Origin: Clostridiales bacterium
GTDB lineage: Bacteria > Bacillota > Clostridia > Christensenellales > Pumilibacteraceae
Assembly (NCBI GenBank): GCA_014799665.1
Contig: JAAVHP010000004.1
Coordinates: 291,821-355,820, forward strand
Length of the DNA stretch: 64,000 nucleotides
Direction: 5' to 3'
In this document: positions 7,652-15,600 of the stretch, piece by piece
Position numbering within the stretch: position 1 is the stretch's first letter
Layout of the letters: each line of letters opens with the position of its first letter
Translations under genes and position numbers: made by a program
Notes under the pieces: generated by a model
What the model was told of the DNA's origin: nothing
The model's input: the letters and a program-made list of their open reading frames with translations, nothing else
Database searches by the model: none

Positions 7652-8071
7652 ATGATTAAATATAATGAAGCAATTAAAGAACATAGATTAGAAGCCGGTA
7701 TGACATTGCAATATGTGCAAGATCATACTGGCATATCTAATCAAAATTTAAGCCGCTGGGAAAGAGGGGAAGCAATCCCAGGGATAGACTTTTGTATCAC
7801 GCTTGCAAAATTTTACGGAATAACGCTTGATGAGCTTGTAGGCATATCCGAATACGACGCAGCTGATAAACCCGCAATAATAGAACAGTCTAATAAAAAG
7901 CTATCCACATTCGACAACGAATACGCCGAAATACTCGACGACAACAATTTTATTCAAACAGCAAAACTTTTCAAAGCGATAAAACCGGAACTCAGAGCAT
8001 TAGCCTTTGGATATCTTGTAGGTTTACTTCAAAGTCAAAAAATTGATACGGCCGCTATTCTCGGATATTGA
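7652..8071 (+). CDS. XRE-family transcriptional repressor
   Basis: 139 aa from ATG 7652, chosen because AAGGTG lies 4 bp upstream; a longer frame from 7598 would run through the operator array. Residues about 5-60 form a Cro/C1-type helix-turn-helix (MTLQYVQDHTGISNQNLSRW, then GEAIPGIDFCITLAKFYGITLDEL). The C-terminal part is helical and may dimerise, with no peptidase motif, so this is not a LexA-type cleavable repressor. Three palindromes directly upstream suggest autoregulation and control of the divergent small gene. It is probably the lysogeny regulator of the element. Confidence 0.8.
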   Translation: MIKYNEAIKEHRLEAGMTLQYVQDHTGISNQNLSRWERGEAIPGIDFCITLAKFYGITLDELVGISEYDAADKPAIIEQSNKKLSTFDNEYAEILDDNNFIQTAKLFKAIKPELRALAFGYLVGLLQSQKIDTAAILGY

Positions 8072-8119
8072 CAAATACAGTCCATAATGTACACTGTCCC
8101 GAAAAACGGGAGCACACCT

Positions 8120-9379
8120 ATGGACAAAGACTTTATCCGCTACAAACTCGGCATTATGGCCAATGCAGTCAGCTCGATATTCGAGCAAACCAACACGCTC
8201 AAAAATGAGATATGTACTATGCTCGGCTTCCTAAAAGCCGACGACGATTTCGGCAATGGGTTTGATAATCAAATGGAGAAGATTAACCAAATGATAATCA
8301 AACTAAATATAAAAGGCTCGACAAGAGTTCGTTCGAACGGACTGATCGAGCTACGCACCGCCGCTTTTGGATCTATCTACGGGCGAACTGCCGAAGAAGT
8401 AGAACAAAAGCTCACAGAAAAAATAAAGGAGCTTACGACAAAACCAAAAACACTAAACAAAGGACAAACCCCGACGTTATCCGAGTTCTACAACGATATT
8501 TACTTGCAGCACAAAGAACAAACGGTTTCGGCAAACTTTTTACGGTCGATTAGAAGCTCGTTCAAACAATGCGTTGACGGCGGACTGGATAAACCGCTGA
8601 ACAAGCTATCTACCGTAGAATTAGAAAAATTCCTTATGACAATAGAAAAGGCGAGAACACGACAAGTCGTGCGCGGATTTCTATTCAACTTATTCGAGTA
8701 TGCAAAACAGCTCGGCACGGTTAAAATCAACCCTTGCGAGAACGTTTCGGCGGTTAAGTACACTAAGAATATCGGCAAAGCATTCAGCTTTAAGGAGCAA
8801 GAAGAATTTTTTACCGAGCTGTACAAGGCAAAAAATATCCCGACGAACAAAAAGCTGTATTATACGTTTGTCTATCTAACCGGAACGCGCCGAAGCGAAG
8901 CAATTTCGCTCAACGTTTCCAACGTTGACTTTGAAACAAATATCTTACATATACCCGGCACGAAAACGAAAAACTCAAATAGGGATATGCCGTTATTTCC
9001 GCTCGTAAAAGAATTGCTATTGCGAATTACACCTACGGATGCCGGAAGATACTTTACGTTGGAACAAGCAAAAGCAACACAGGTTATAAAAAAGGTAACT
9101 TCGGATCACCACCTACACGAACTTCGGCACACGTTCGGAACGATTGCTATATGCGTGAAAAAGCTCGACGCTAAAACGGTTGCGCTTTACATGGGACACG
9201 CCGACGCGACCATGACGCTTAATATTTACACGCACCCAGAACAGCTCGACAAAGAATTGTTTTTCAATGGTGCGCTTACCGAAGAAGAAAAACTCGCTAT
9301 TATGCGGCAACGATATAGCGGAATTACCGATATGATCGCCGAGTTCTTAAACAGCATACCCAAATCATACCCAAATTAA
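8120..9379 (+). CDS. Tyrosine-type site-specific integrase
   Basis: 419 aa from ATG 8120, chosen for the GGGAG seven bases upstream. A SAM-like core-binding domain spans about residues 115-205, and the catalytic domain 220-405. Catalytic residues are visible: Arg in GTRRSE (about 257), His-x-x-Arg in HLHELRH (333/336), His in MGHAD (360) and Tyr in NIYTHPE (370). The gene reads toward the tRNA-Thr 97 bp downstream, whose 3' end faces it, the classic arrangement for an element integrated at a tRNA 3' end. The N-terminal 100 residues are unusual, with an extra helical segment before the arm-binding region. Confidence 0.9.
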   Translation: MDKDFIRYKLGIMANAVSSIFEQTNTLKNEICTMLGFLKADDDFGNGFDNQMEKINQMIIKLNIKGSTRVRSNGLIELRTAAFGSIYGRTAEEVEQKLTEKIKELTTKPKTLNKGQTPTLSEFYNDIYLQHKEQTVSANFLRSIRSSFKQCVDGGLDKPLNKLSTVELEKFLMTIEKARTRQVVRGFLFNLFEYAKQLGTVKINPCENVSAVKYTKNIGKAFSFKEQEEFFTELYKAKNIPTNKKLYYTFVYLTGTRRSEAISLNVSNVDFETNILHIPGTKTKNSNRDMPLFPLVKELLLRITPTDAGRYFTLEQAKATQVIKKVTSDHHLHELRHTFGTIAICVKKLDAKTVALYMGHADATMTLNIYTHPEQLDKELFFNGALTEEEKLAIMRQRYSGITDMIAEFLNSIPKSYPN

Positions 9380-9430
9380 AGGCGATTTTTCGCTCAATTT
9401 ACAAAGATTTTATATCTTTTCGAGCATGAA

Positions 9431-9473
9431 AAAACGCCTACGACGGGTATTTTACCGCATATATAGGCGTTTT
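9431..9473. terminator. Bidirectional terminator between integrase and tRNA-Thr
   Basis: AAAACGCCTA (9431-9440) pairs with TAGGCGTTTT (9464-9473), with an inner GGTA/TACC hairpin. Runs of T on one strand and A on the other let it end both the integrase transcript and the leftward tRNA transcript. Confidence 0.75.
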
Positions 9474-9475
9474 GG

Positions 9476-9548
9476 AGCTACTGGGCGGACTCGAACCGCC
9501 GACCTGCTGATTACGAATCAGCTGCTCTACCAACTGAGCCACAGTAGC
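9476..9548 (-). tRNA. tRNA-Thr(CGT)
   Basis: 73 nt with a complete cloverleaf: acceptor GCTACTG/CAGTAGC, D arm GCTC/GAGC, anticodon stem GCTGA/TCAGC with loop TTCGTAA (anticodon CGT, reads ACG), and T arm GGCGGTTCGAGTCCGCC. CCA is not encoded. Its 3' end faces the integrase, so it is the likely attachment site. Confidence 0.93.
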
Positions 9549-9569
9549 ATATTGTTAAGATATTAAATT

Positions 9570-9697
9570 GTGTGTCGGCGGGGAGAAGAACCGCCGCAGT
9601 CCGTAGGACTGTCATCGCGCTAGCGATGTACCTGCTGCTACGAAGCACGAGCGAAGCGAGTATTACGAATCAGCCGGTCCAACTGAGCCACAGTAGC
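9570..9697 (-). pseudogene. Decayed second tRNA-Thr with hairpin insertions
   Basis: The 5' end (9661-9697 on the minus strand) matches tRNA-Thr through the anticodon loop but lacks the 3' side of the D stem. After the anticodon loop there are about 65 nt made of small perfect hairpins (CAGTCC/GGACTG, CATCGC/GCGATG). A damaged T arm follows at 9577-9595, and the 3' acceptor strand is missing. The intact tRNA and this copy share a 20-bp direct repeat (9530-9549 and 9679-9698). A tandem duplicate that decayed is the simplest reading. Confidence 0.7.
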
Positions 9698-9718
9698 AAA
9701 CTTTTCAATTGCTAAACT

Positions 9719-9747
9719 AATATATCATAAAACGAATAGGTTGTCAA
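9719..9747 (-). promoter_or_regulatory. Promoter of the tRNA-Thr unit
   Basis: On the minus strand TTGACA (9742-9747), 17 bp, TATATT (9719-9724). The start near 9712 would transcribe the decayed copy and then the intact tRNA-Thr. Confidence 0.65.
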
Positions 9748-9761
9748 GGATTTTATCGGTC

Positions 9762-9790
9762 TTGATTTTACCGAAATTTTATTGTATAAT
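9762..9790 (+). promoter_or_regulatory. Promoter of the structured RNA and DUF2695 gene
   Basis: TTGATT (9762-9767), 17 bp, TATAAT (9785-9790). The start near 9797 coincides with the first base-paired position of the long RNA stem. Confidence 0.7.
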
Positions 9791-9796
9791 ATTACC

Positions 9797-10077
9797 CGTT
9801 GCCAATCCCGGTTGAATACATCCTAAACGGGCTGTTTTTGGCTCTATCATCGTTAAACTCGCTCGACGTAGCACTGCGGCTACGACTTCGCTCGTTTGCC
9901 TTGATATAGCCTAAAAACAGCCTCGTTAGGACGCAAAGCGTTTTTACGGAGTAAAATCGCGAGGATAGACGACCGAAACGGAGCGCGGGCGTGCTTGGTA
10001 GCACGACAAGCGACGCTTTGGGCGTATAGACCGCGATTTTGCCCGTAAAAATGTGTTCATCGGGGTTGGCAGCGGGT
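9797..10077 (+). ncRNA. Large multi-arm structured RNA / 5' leader
   Basis: The 286 bases between promoter and the 10083 start codon fold almost completely. An outer stem pairs 9795-9821 with 10051-10076 (about 26 bp, one bulge, several G-U pairs). A left arm pairs 9822-9849 with 9902-9930 and carries an apical CGTAGC/GCTACG hairpin. A right arm pairs 9942-9961 with 10032-10049 and carries a CGTGC/GCACG hairpin. The G-U pairs suggest selection on RNA rather than DNA. The closing strand ends 6 bp before the start codon, so the fold could control translation. I do not recognise a known riboswitch, RNase P RNA, tmRNA or 6S RNA. Confidence 0.6.
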
Positions 10078-10082
10078 GAGTT

Positions 10083-10625
10083 ATGGAAGAACTGGCGTTA
10101 TTGATCGAATATATAGAAGGGAAGTGGTCGGTCGAAGATTTTTGCTCGATCCTTTTGGCGGATGATACGCTTTGCGAGCGCGTCAGGGTTTTGTATGCCG
10201 AAGCGAGCGGGCGCGACGTTAATATCATTTCGCAGATATCGCGCATAGAGCATTTCGATTTCGTAGCCGACGAATACGTTTGCGATATCGTTTCTACCGT
10301 TCTCGATAAGTGCGGAATAAGCTATAACAAAAAGGTCATCAAACCGAGCAAGGCGGAGCGAAAAACGCTCGCCAAGCGTTTTAAAGACAGCGAGCGCGAC
10401 GCGTTCTTTAAGTCGTTACCCATGCCGCGAAAAACCTTTAACAAGCTTTTCGATTATCTCGACCGCGAGCTGGGTAAGCGCGGTTGTAACGGTCGGCTCG
10501 ACATCACGGTCGAGTTCCTGAAAAAGAATGATCTCGACGTCGATAAAATAATCGACTGGCTCGCCGATAACGGCGGCGGCTGCAATTGCGAAGTTCTTTG
10601 CAATATCGAAGAAAAGTTCGAATAG
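10083..10625 (+). CDS. DUF2695 domain protein
   Basis: 180 aa, soluble. The C-terminal 60 residues (about 120-180) match the DUF2695 pattern, ending in the hallmark GGGCNCEVLCNIEEKFE with its Cys-x-Cys. The N-terminal part is helical and unassigned. The start ATG 10083 lies just after the closing strand of the 280-nt structured leader, with a weak GGGTGAG ribosome binding site partly inside the stem, so expression may depend on RNA folding. Function of the family is unknown. Confidence 0.7.
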   Translation: MEELALLIEYIEGKWSVEDFCSILLADDTLCERVRVLYAEASGRDVNIISQISRIEHFDFVADEYVCDIVSTVLDKCGISYNKKVIKPSKAERKTLAKRFKDSERDAFFKSLPMPRKTFNKLFDYLDRELGKRGCNGRLDITVEFLKKNDLDVDKIIDWLADNGGGCNCEVLCNIEEKFE

Positions 10626-10724
10626 CCTTTGTTTTGCTTGTTTGTCGTGAAATCCGTGGAGGCGTGTTAGTTTGATTTAGGCGGCTTCCGCGTAGCTTTT
10701 ATTTTCAAAGTATGAAGAAATAGG

Positions 10725-10753
10725 TTGCAAAATACGTATTTATGTGATAGAAT
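10725..10753 (+). promoter_or_regulatory. Promoter upstream of corA
   Basis: TTGCAA (10725-10730), 17 bp, TAGAAT (10748-10753); the predicted start is near 10760, giving a leader of about 75-95 nt. Confidence 0.5.
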
Positions 10754-10769
10754 AGTAGCGGAGGATGCA

Positions 10770-10811
10770 ATGGACAGTTCCGACGGAAGTTGTAATAAAT
10801 CCGATAGCTAG
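10770..10811 (+). CDS. Possible 13-aa leader peptide of corA
   Basis: ATG 10770 has a strong GGAGG five bases upstream and encodes MDSSDGSCNKSDS before TAG. It is the only well-placed ribosome binding site in the corA leader, while corA itself lacks one. It could be a regulatory upstream frame, or chance. Confidence 0.3.
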   Translation: MDSSDGSCNKSDS

Positions 10812-10832
10812 CGCTCGTTCTGCGGGCGTAGT

Positions 10833-11792
10833 ATGCCCGTTGTAAAAGCGCGTATGTTAAAAATTTACGGTATGGAAAGCGGTAAGCGCGAGCTTGCCGA
10901 GCGTGACGCGATCGCTCCGGGGACTTGGGTCAATCTCGAAAACCCGTCCGACCTCGAAGTGGAGCTTGTCAGCCGCGCTACGAATATTCCCGAGGATATG
11001 CTCAAAGCCGCGCTCGACGAAGAGGAGCGCGCCCGTATCGACGTTGACGACGACGTAACTCTTATACTCGTCGACATTCCCGTTATAAACGAGCAAAAGG
11101 ACGCGTACGTGTATTCCACGCTCCCGCTCGCAATGGTTTTCAATAAAGACTACTTCGTCACCGTGTGCCTGCGCGAAACGTCGGTACTCAGTGATTTCGT
11201 GACCAAAGCGATACGTAATTTCGACGTAAACAAGCGCACGCGGTTCATCTATCAAATATTGTACGTCAACGCGACCAAGTATTTGTACTACCTCAAACTC
11301 ATCGACCGTCAGGCGAACGGCATACAGCAATCGCTGCACCGCGCGCTCAAAAACACCGAGCTTATGAAGCTCCTCGATCTTGATAAAGCGCTTGTATACT
11401 TCTCGACCTCGCTCATATCCAACCAAACCGTGATCGAGCGTATCCGCACGCTGTCGACTATCAAGCACTACGGCGATGACGACGATCTTCTCGATGACGT
11501 AATCATAGAGAACAAACAGGCGATAGAAATGGCGACCATCCACCGCGACGTTTTGTCGGGCACTATGGATACGTTCGCGTCGGTTATTTCGAACAACCAG
11601 AATATCATTATGAAGCTTCTGACCGCGATAACCATTCTCTTGACGATCCCGACGCTCATAAGCGGTTTGTGGGGCATGAACGTGCCCGTGCCGTTAGCCG
11701 AGAACCCGTACGGGTTTTGGATAATATTAGGCGTAGTCGCGGCGATACTCGTTCCAGTCATTATTATAATGGTCAAGAAACGAATGTTCTGA
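10833..11792 (+). CDS. corA: CorA-family magnesium/divalent cation transporter
   Basis: 319 aa from ATG 10833; the internal ATG at 10854 (MLKIYGMESG) matches the usual family start better, and neither has a clear ribosome binding site. A cytoplasmic alpha/beta domain spans residues 1-240 and a long helix precedes two membrane helices at about 260-285 and 293-314. The signature GMN is present in GLWGMNVPVPL, and the protein ends in KKRMF, as CorA proteins do. It forms a pentameric Mg2+ (or Co2+/Ni2+) channel gated by cytoplasmic Mg2+. It stands alone, between its own promoter and a strong terminator. Confidence 0.9.
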   Translation: MPVVKARMLKIYGMESGKRELAERDAIAPGTWVNLENPSDLEVELVSRATNIPEDMLKAALDEEERARIDVDDDVTLILVDIPVINEQKDAYVYSTLPLAMVFNKDYFVTVCLRETSVLSDFVTKAIRNFDVNKRTRFIYQILYVNATKYLYYLKLIDRQANGIQQSLHRALKNTELMKLLDLDKALVYFSTSLISNQTVIERIRTLSTIKHYGDDDDLLDDVIIENKQAIEMATIHRDVLSGTMDTFASVISNNQNIIMKLLTAITILLTIPTLISGLWGMNVPVPLAENPYGFWIILGVVAAILVPVIIIMVKKRMF

Positions 11793-11820
11793 ATAAATTA
11801 AAGGTTAATATATAAAAATC

Positions 11821-11858
11821 AAAAGACCTACTTCTTTCCCAAAAGAAGTAGGTCTTTT
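11821..11858. terminator. Strong hairpin terminator, CTACTTCTTT repeat family
   Basis: A 17-bp perfect stem, AAAAGACCTACTTCTTT (11821-11837) with its complement (11842-11858), 4-nt loop, then TTTTG. It ends corA and is the longest-stem member of the interspersed hairpin family found in at least nine gaps here. Confidence 0.8.
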
Positions 11859-11879
11859 GTTGGAAAAATTTATCACGTA

Positions 11880-11909
11880 TTGACAATATAAATAGATAGA
11901 TAGTATAAT
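11880..11909 (+). promoter_or_regulatory. Promoter of the subtilase pair
   Basis: TTGACA (11880-11885), 18 bp, TATAAT (11904-11909), 33 bp before the first start codon, which has AAAGGAAAAAG upstream. Confidence 0.7.
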
Positions 11910-11941
11910 GATGTAAATTTAAAATGTAAAGGAAAAAGATC

Positions 11942-12655
11942 ATGGAAAAAATCAGTAAGGGAAAGAAAATCTTTATCGCGATAGTAGTTATAGTAACTTT
12001 GATTATAACTATCGGTGGTATCGGCGGATTTGTCAAGCTCGGGCATGACTTGGGATTGGAAGATCAAGCGATTGCAAGCGAATACAAACGCTACTTGGCT
12101 GATCGAGGTGCATATGATGATCTTATTTGGGTGCGTTTAACAAAAGAAGCTACGCGCGAGTTCAAAGGATATGCGCCTGAAGATTTTTCGGACGTGGGCG
12201 CTATTGATGTTAGATTATGCAACACATATTGCGACGAATACGTAAGGCGGAAGTTGCAGGGACTACCCGTAGAAGAAGAACTTGACGTCGAAATTGATGA
12301 ATATACAAGGTTGTTGGATGTTACGCTTAACAAAAAAAGCAAAAAGAATGTTCTTCAAGCGATAAAAATCTTATCCGCTCGTCCTGACGTGGCGAAAGTC
12401 ACCCCACAGATGTCTCTTCTTTCGGCTAGTGCGGTGTCGAATGACCAATATAATTCAGAACAATGGGGTATTAAAAATGCAAGCGTAGATAAAGCGTGGG
12501 GAACTTTATTTGATGATGACTGTGGGACGGTGACGGTAGGCATATTGGATTCCGGTATAGACGCTATGCATCCCGATTTGAGGGATAAAATATACCGTTC
12601 TGTGCCGCATGATATTTTAACTAAGCTTCACCAATATAGCATTAAATCAGTATAA
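11942..12655 (+). pseudogene. Truncated subtilase (S8 peptidase) copy
   Basis: 237 aa. The first 32 residues are nearly identical to the next gene, including the membrane anchor at about 10-32, and similarity continues through the propeptide-like region to the catalytic Asp (DSGIDAMHPDL, about residue 203). It then stops after about 25 unrelated residues, so the catalytic His and Ser are absent. Only 19 bp separate it from the full-length copy. A tandem duplication followed by internal deletion is the likely origin. A non-catalytic role, for example as a propeptide inhibitor, is possible but unsupported. Confidence 0.75.
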
Positions 12656-12674
12656 AACATTAAGGAGTTAAATC

Positions 12675-15600
12675 ATGGAAAAAATCAGTAAGGGAAAGAA
12701 AATTTTTATCGCGATAGTAGTTATAGTAACTTTGATTATAACTATCGGCGGTATCATGGGATTTGTCAAGATCGGGCATGACTTGGGTTTGGAAGATCAA
12801 GCGATTGCGAGTGAATACGATTGGTATTTAGAAAGGCTGTTTGAGGATGATAACGCCGTTTTAGCAAAGTTGACGAAAGAAGCGACGCGCGAGTTTATAG
12901 ACTATATGCCGGAAGATTTTGCGGATGTAGGAGCGGTTTCCGTTAAAATAAATAGTGCAGAATATGATGAATATGTACAGAGAAAGATACAGGGACTGCC
13001 TGTGGAGAAAGAGCTGAATATAGATGTTGAAGAATATCAAAGGTGGTTGAAAATTACGTTAAATAAAAAAAGCAAGAGGAATGTTATTCGAGCGGTGGAA
13101 ATATTATCTGCTCGCTCAGATGTTCAGTTTGCGGAACCGTATTTGGTGGATGGTGTAGCAAGTACGTTTTCCAATGATGCGTATGCTTCAAACCAATGGG
13201 GTATAGAGAATGCAAATATAGAAAAAGCGTGGGAAGCAATAAGGGGTGGTTCTACTGTGCTTGTCGGTGTATTGGATACCGGAATAGACGCTTCGCATCC
13301 CGATTTAAGGGATAAAATATATTACGACAAACCGCTACATCGAGATTTTACGACAGGCGAAGTTAACGGGAAGATAATAGATATACCTACCGATCCGAAC
13401 GGACACGGTACGCATGTGGCTGGAATAATTGGCGCGGAGTGTAATAATAAGATCGGTGTTGCTGGCGTTGCGGATAATGTTAAATTTGTATCGCTTAGGG
13501 TTTTTAATGATAGCGGTATATTGGAGGATGTTAATTCGTTAATTAACGCAATAAAATATGCAGAGAAGAATAAAATCAAGTTACTTAATTTCAGTGGTCG
13601 ATTAAGGGATAATAATCCAGAACTTGAAAAAGTAGTAGAAGAATTTAGTGGAATAATTGTGGTATCGGCAGGGAACGATAAAAAAGACCTTGATGTTGAT
13701 TCTGAATCTTATCCCGCTGTTTATGGGTTCACAAATGTAATTTCCGTCGGGGCAATAGATGAGCAAAATGAGCGTGAACAACGTTCTAATTGGGGTTATA
13801 ATACAGTAGATATTTTTGCGCCCGGTTCTGGAATATACAGCACTTTCCCTACCAATATTTGCAATGAGAATAAATGTAAGTATAATAACAGCATACATAT
13901 AAAAAATGGTTACCATTCTATGAGCGGAACATCTATGGCTGCGCCGTTCGTTACGGGGACTGTGGCAATGATGTTGTCGTTGGAACCCAACTTAACTGAC
14001 AACAGTCAGATTACGGATGAACTGAAAGAAGATATAAAATATTGCATTTTAAAAGGCGCCGATGAAATAAAAATACATAATATAAACGGTGATGAATTAG
14101 AGGTAAAAAAGCTTAATGCGTATAATGCGCTAAAAAAGTTTACTACTTACGAGATTAATGTGTTGTCCGAAACCGAAATAGAAATAACCGGAACATACGG
14201 CGAGAAGCTAACCGATTACGTTGAATTGCCGCAAACCATTAGAGGACTCTCGGTTACTTCAATCGGCTATGGTGCTTTTGAAAATCAGGACGAGCTAACC
14301 GATATTAGACTTCCAAAGTTTTTGAATAACATTAATCCGAAAGCTTTTTCGGGTTGTACGAATTTGCGATTTTACATTGAACAGGGAAATTCCTCGTTTT
14401 TAACCGAAGGCGGAATTTTATATAGTAAAGACAAAACAGTAATAATTGCTGCGGGTAAGATATCAGATGAAATAGAAATCGGTAATCCTGTTGAGTATAT
14501 CTTGCCGTATGCATTTGCGGGTCAGCCCGATTTATCGAGCATACTGTTTACTACAAACGCCAATATCGGCGTTTGTGCGTTTGCGGATTGTTTTAAGCTT
14601 GCCAATATAGTTTACACTACGCATATGCCGCCGTCTGTTTGGGAAGATGTTTTTCTAAACGTACAACCCAAGATTTTAGTGCCGTATACAGCTCTTCAAG
14701 CTTATAAAGAAGCTTTTTCTCAATACGAGGATTTGATATACAGTAAGTCATGGACAGTTAATTTTATCAGCAATGACGAATATTGTGGCAGTATGGATGT
14801 TTTTTACGGCGAGCCTATTGAAGATTTACCTACGCCTACTTTAACCGGATATGATTTCTTTGCTTGGTACGACAGTCCCGATTTTAGCGGCGAAGCGTAT
14901 ACCGAGAACGATGTTCGTCAAGCGGAAGAGAATATTACGCTTTACGCTAAATACGACCCCAAGAAATGCACTATCAAGTTCGATCCCGGTTTTGGTATTC
15001 TTTTGGGTGCAAGAGAATTGCGTGTCGATTATGGGGCGTCTTTCCGTACAGATATAACAGCCGAGCGTGAGGGTTACGTTTTTGAGGGATGGTGCGACAG
15101 CGACGGGTTCGAATGCATAACGGCTTTTGGAGCCTCTACTATATATTGGAATAGACTTGAAGATACGGTGCTGACTCCAAAATGGAGTAAAAAGAGTTTT
15201 GAAATTAAAATCCGTAATAGCAGTATGCAGGTGTGGGTAGGTAAAGACGGACTGTCCGATTCAATCGTTTATATCGATTACGGTGAGAAGATGCCGGGCG
15301 GGAGCCTTAAACAGCTATTTGAGAATTCTCCGCTTAGTATTAAAGAGGGGAATATATTCAATCGTTTGATACTTTTAGAAGAAACGGAAATTAATTTTTC
15401 CGTCGTCCCCGATTTCGGCGAAAATAAAATGCAGGTTTTGATTTTACCGGTTTGGACAAGAGAACAATATACCATAAAATTTACTGCGCCAAATTACGAG
15501 AAGGAAATAAAAACATTTTATAAAGAATATATAACGTTACCTAATCCCGAAACCGAAGTAGATATTAAAGGATATTATTTCGGCGGTTGGTATTTGGAGG

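Noticed and set aside
10754..10853. M-box or ykoK riboswitch ahead of corA
   Set aside because: The leader is too short (under 100 nt) and lacks the multi-stem M-box fold.
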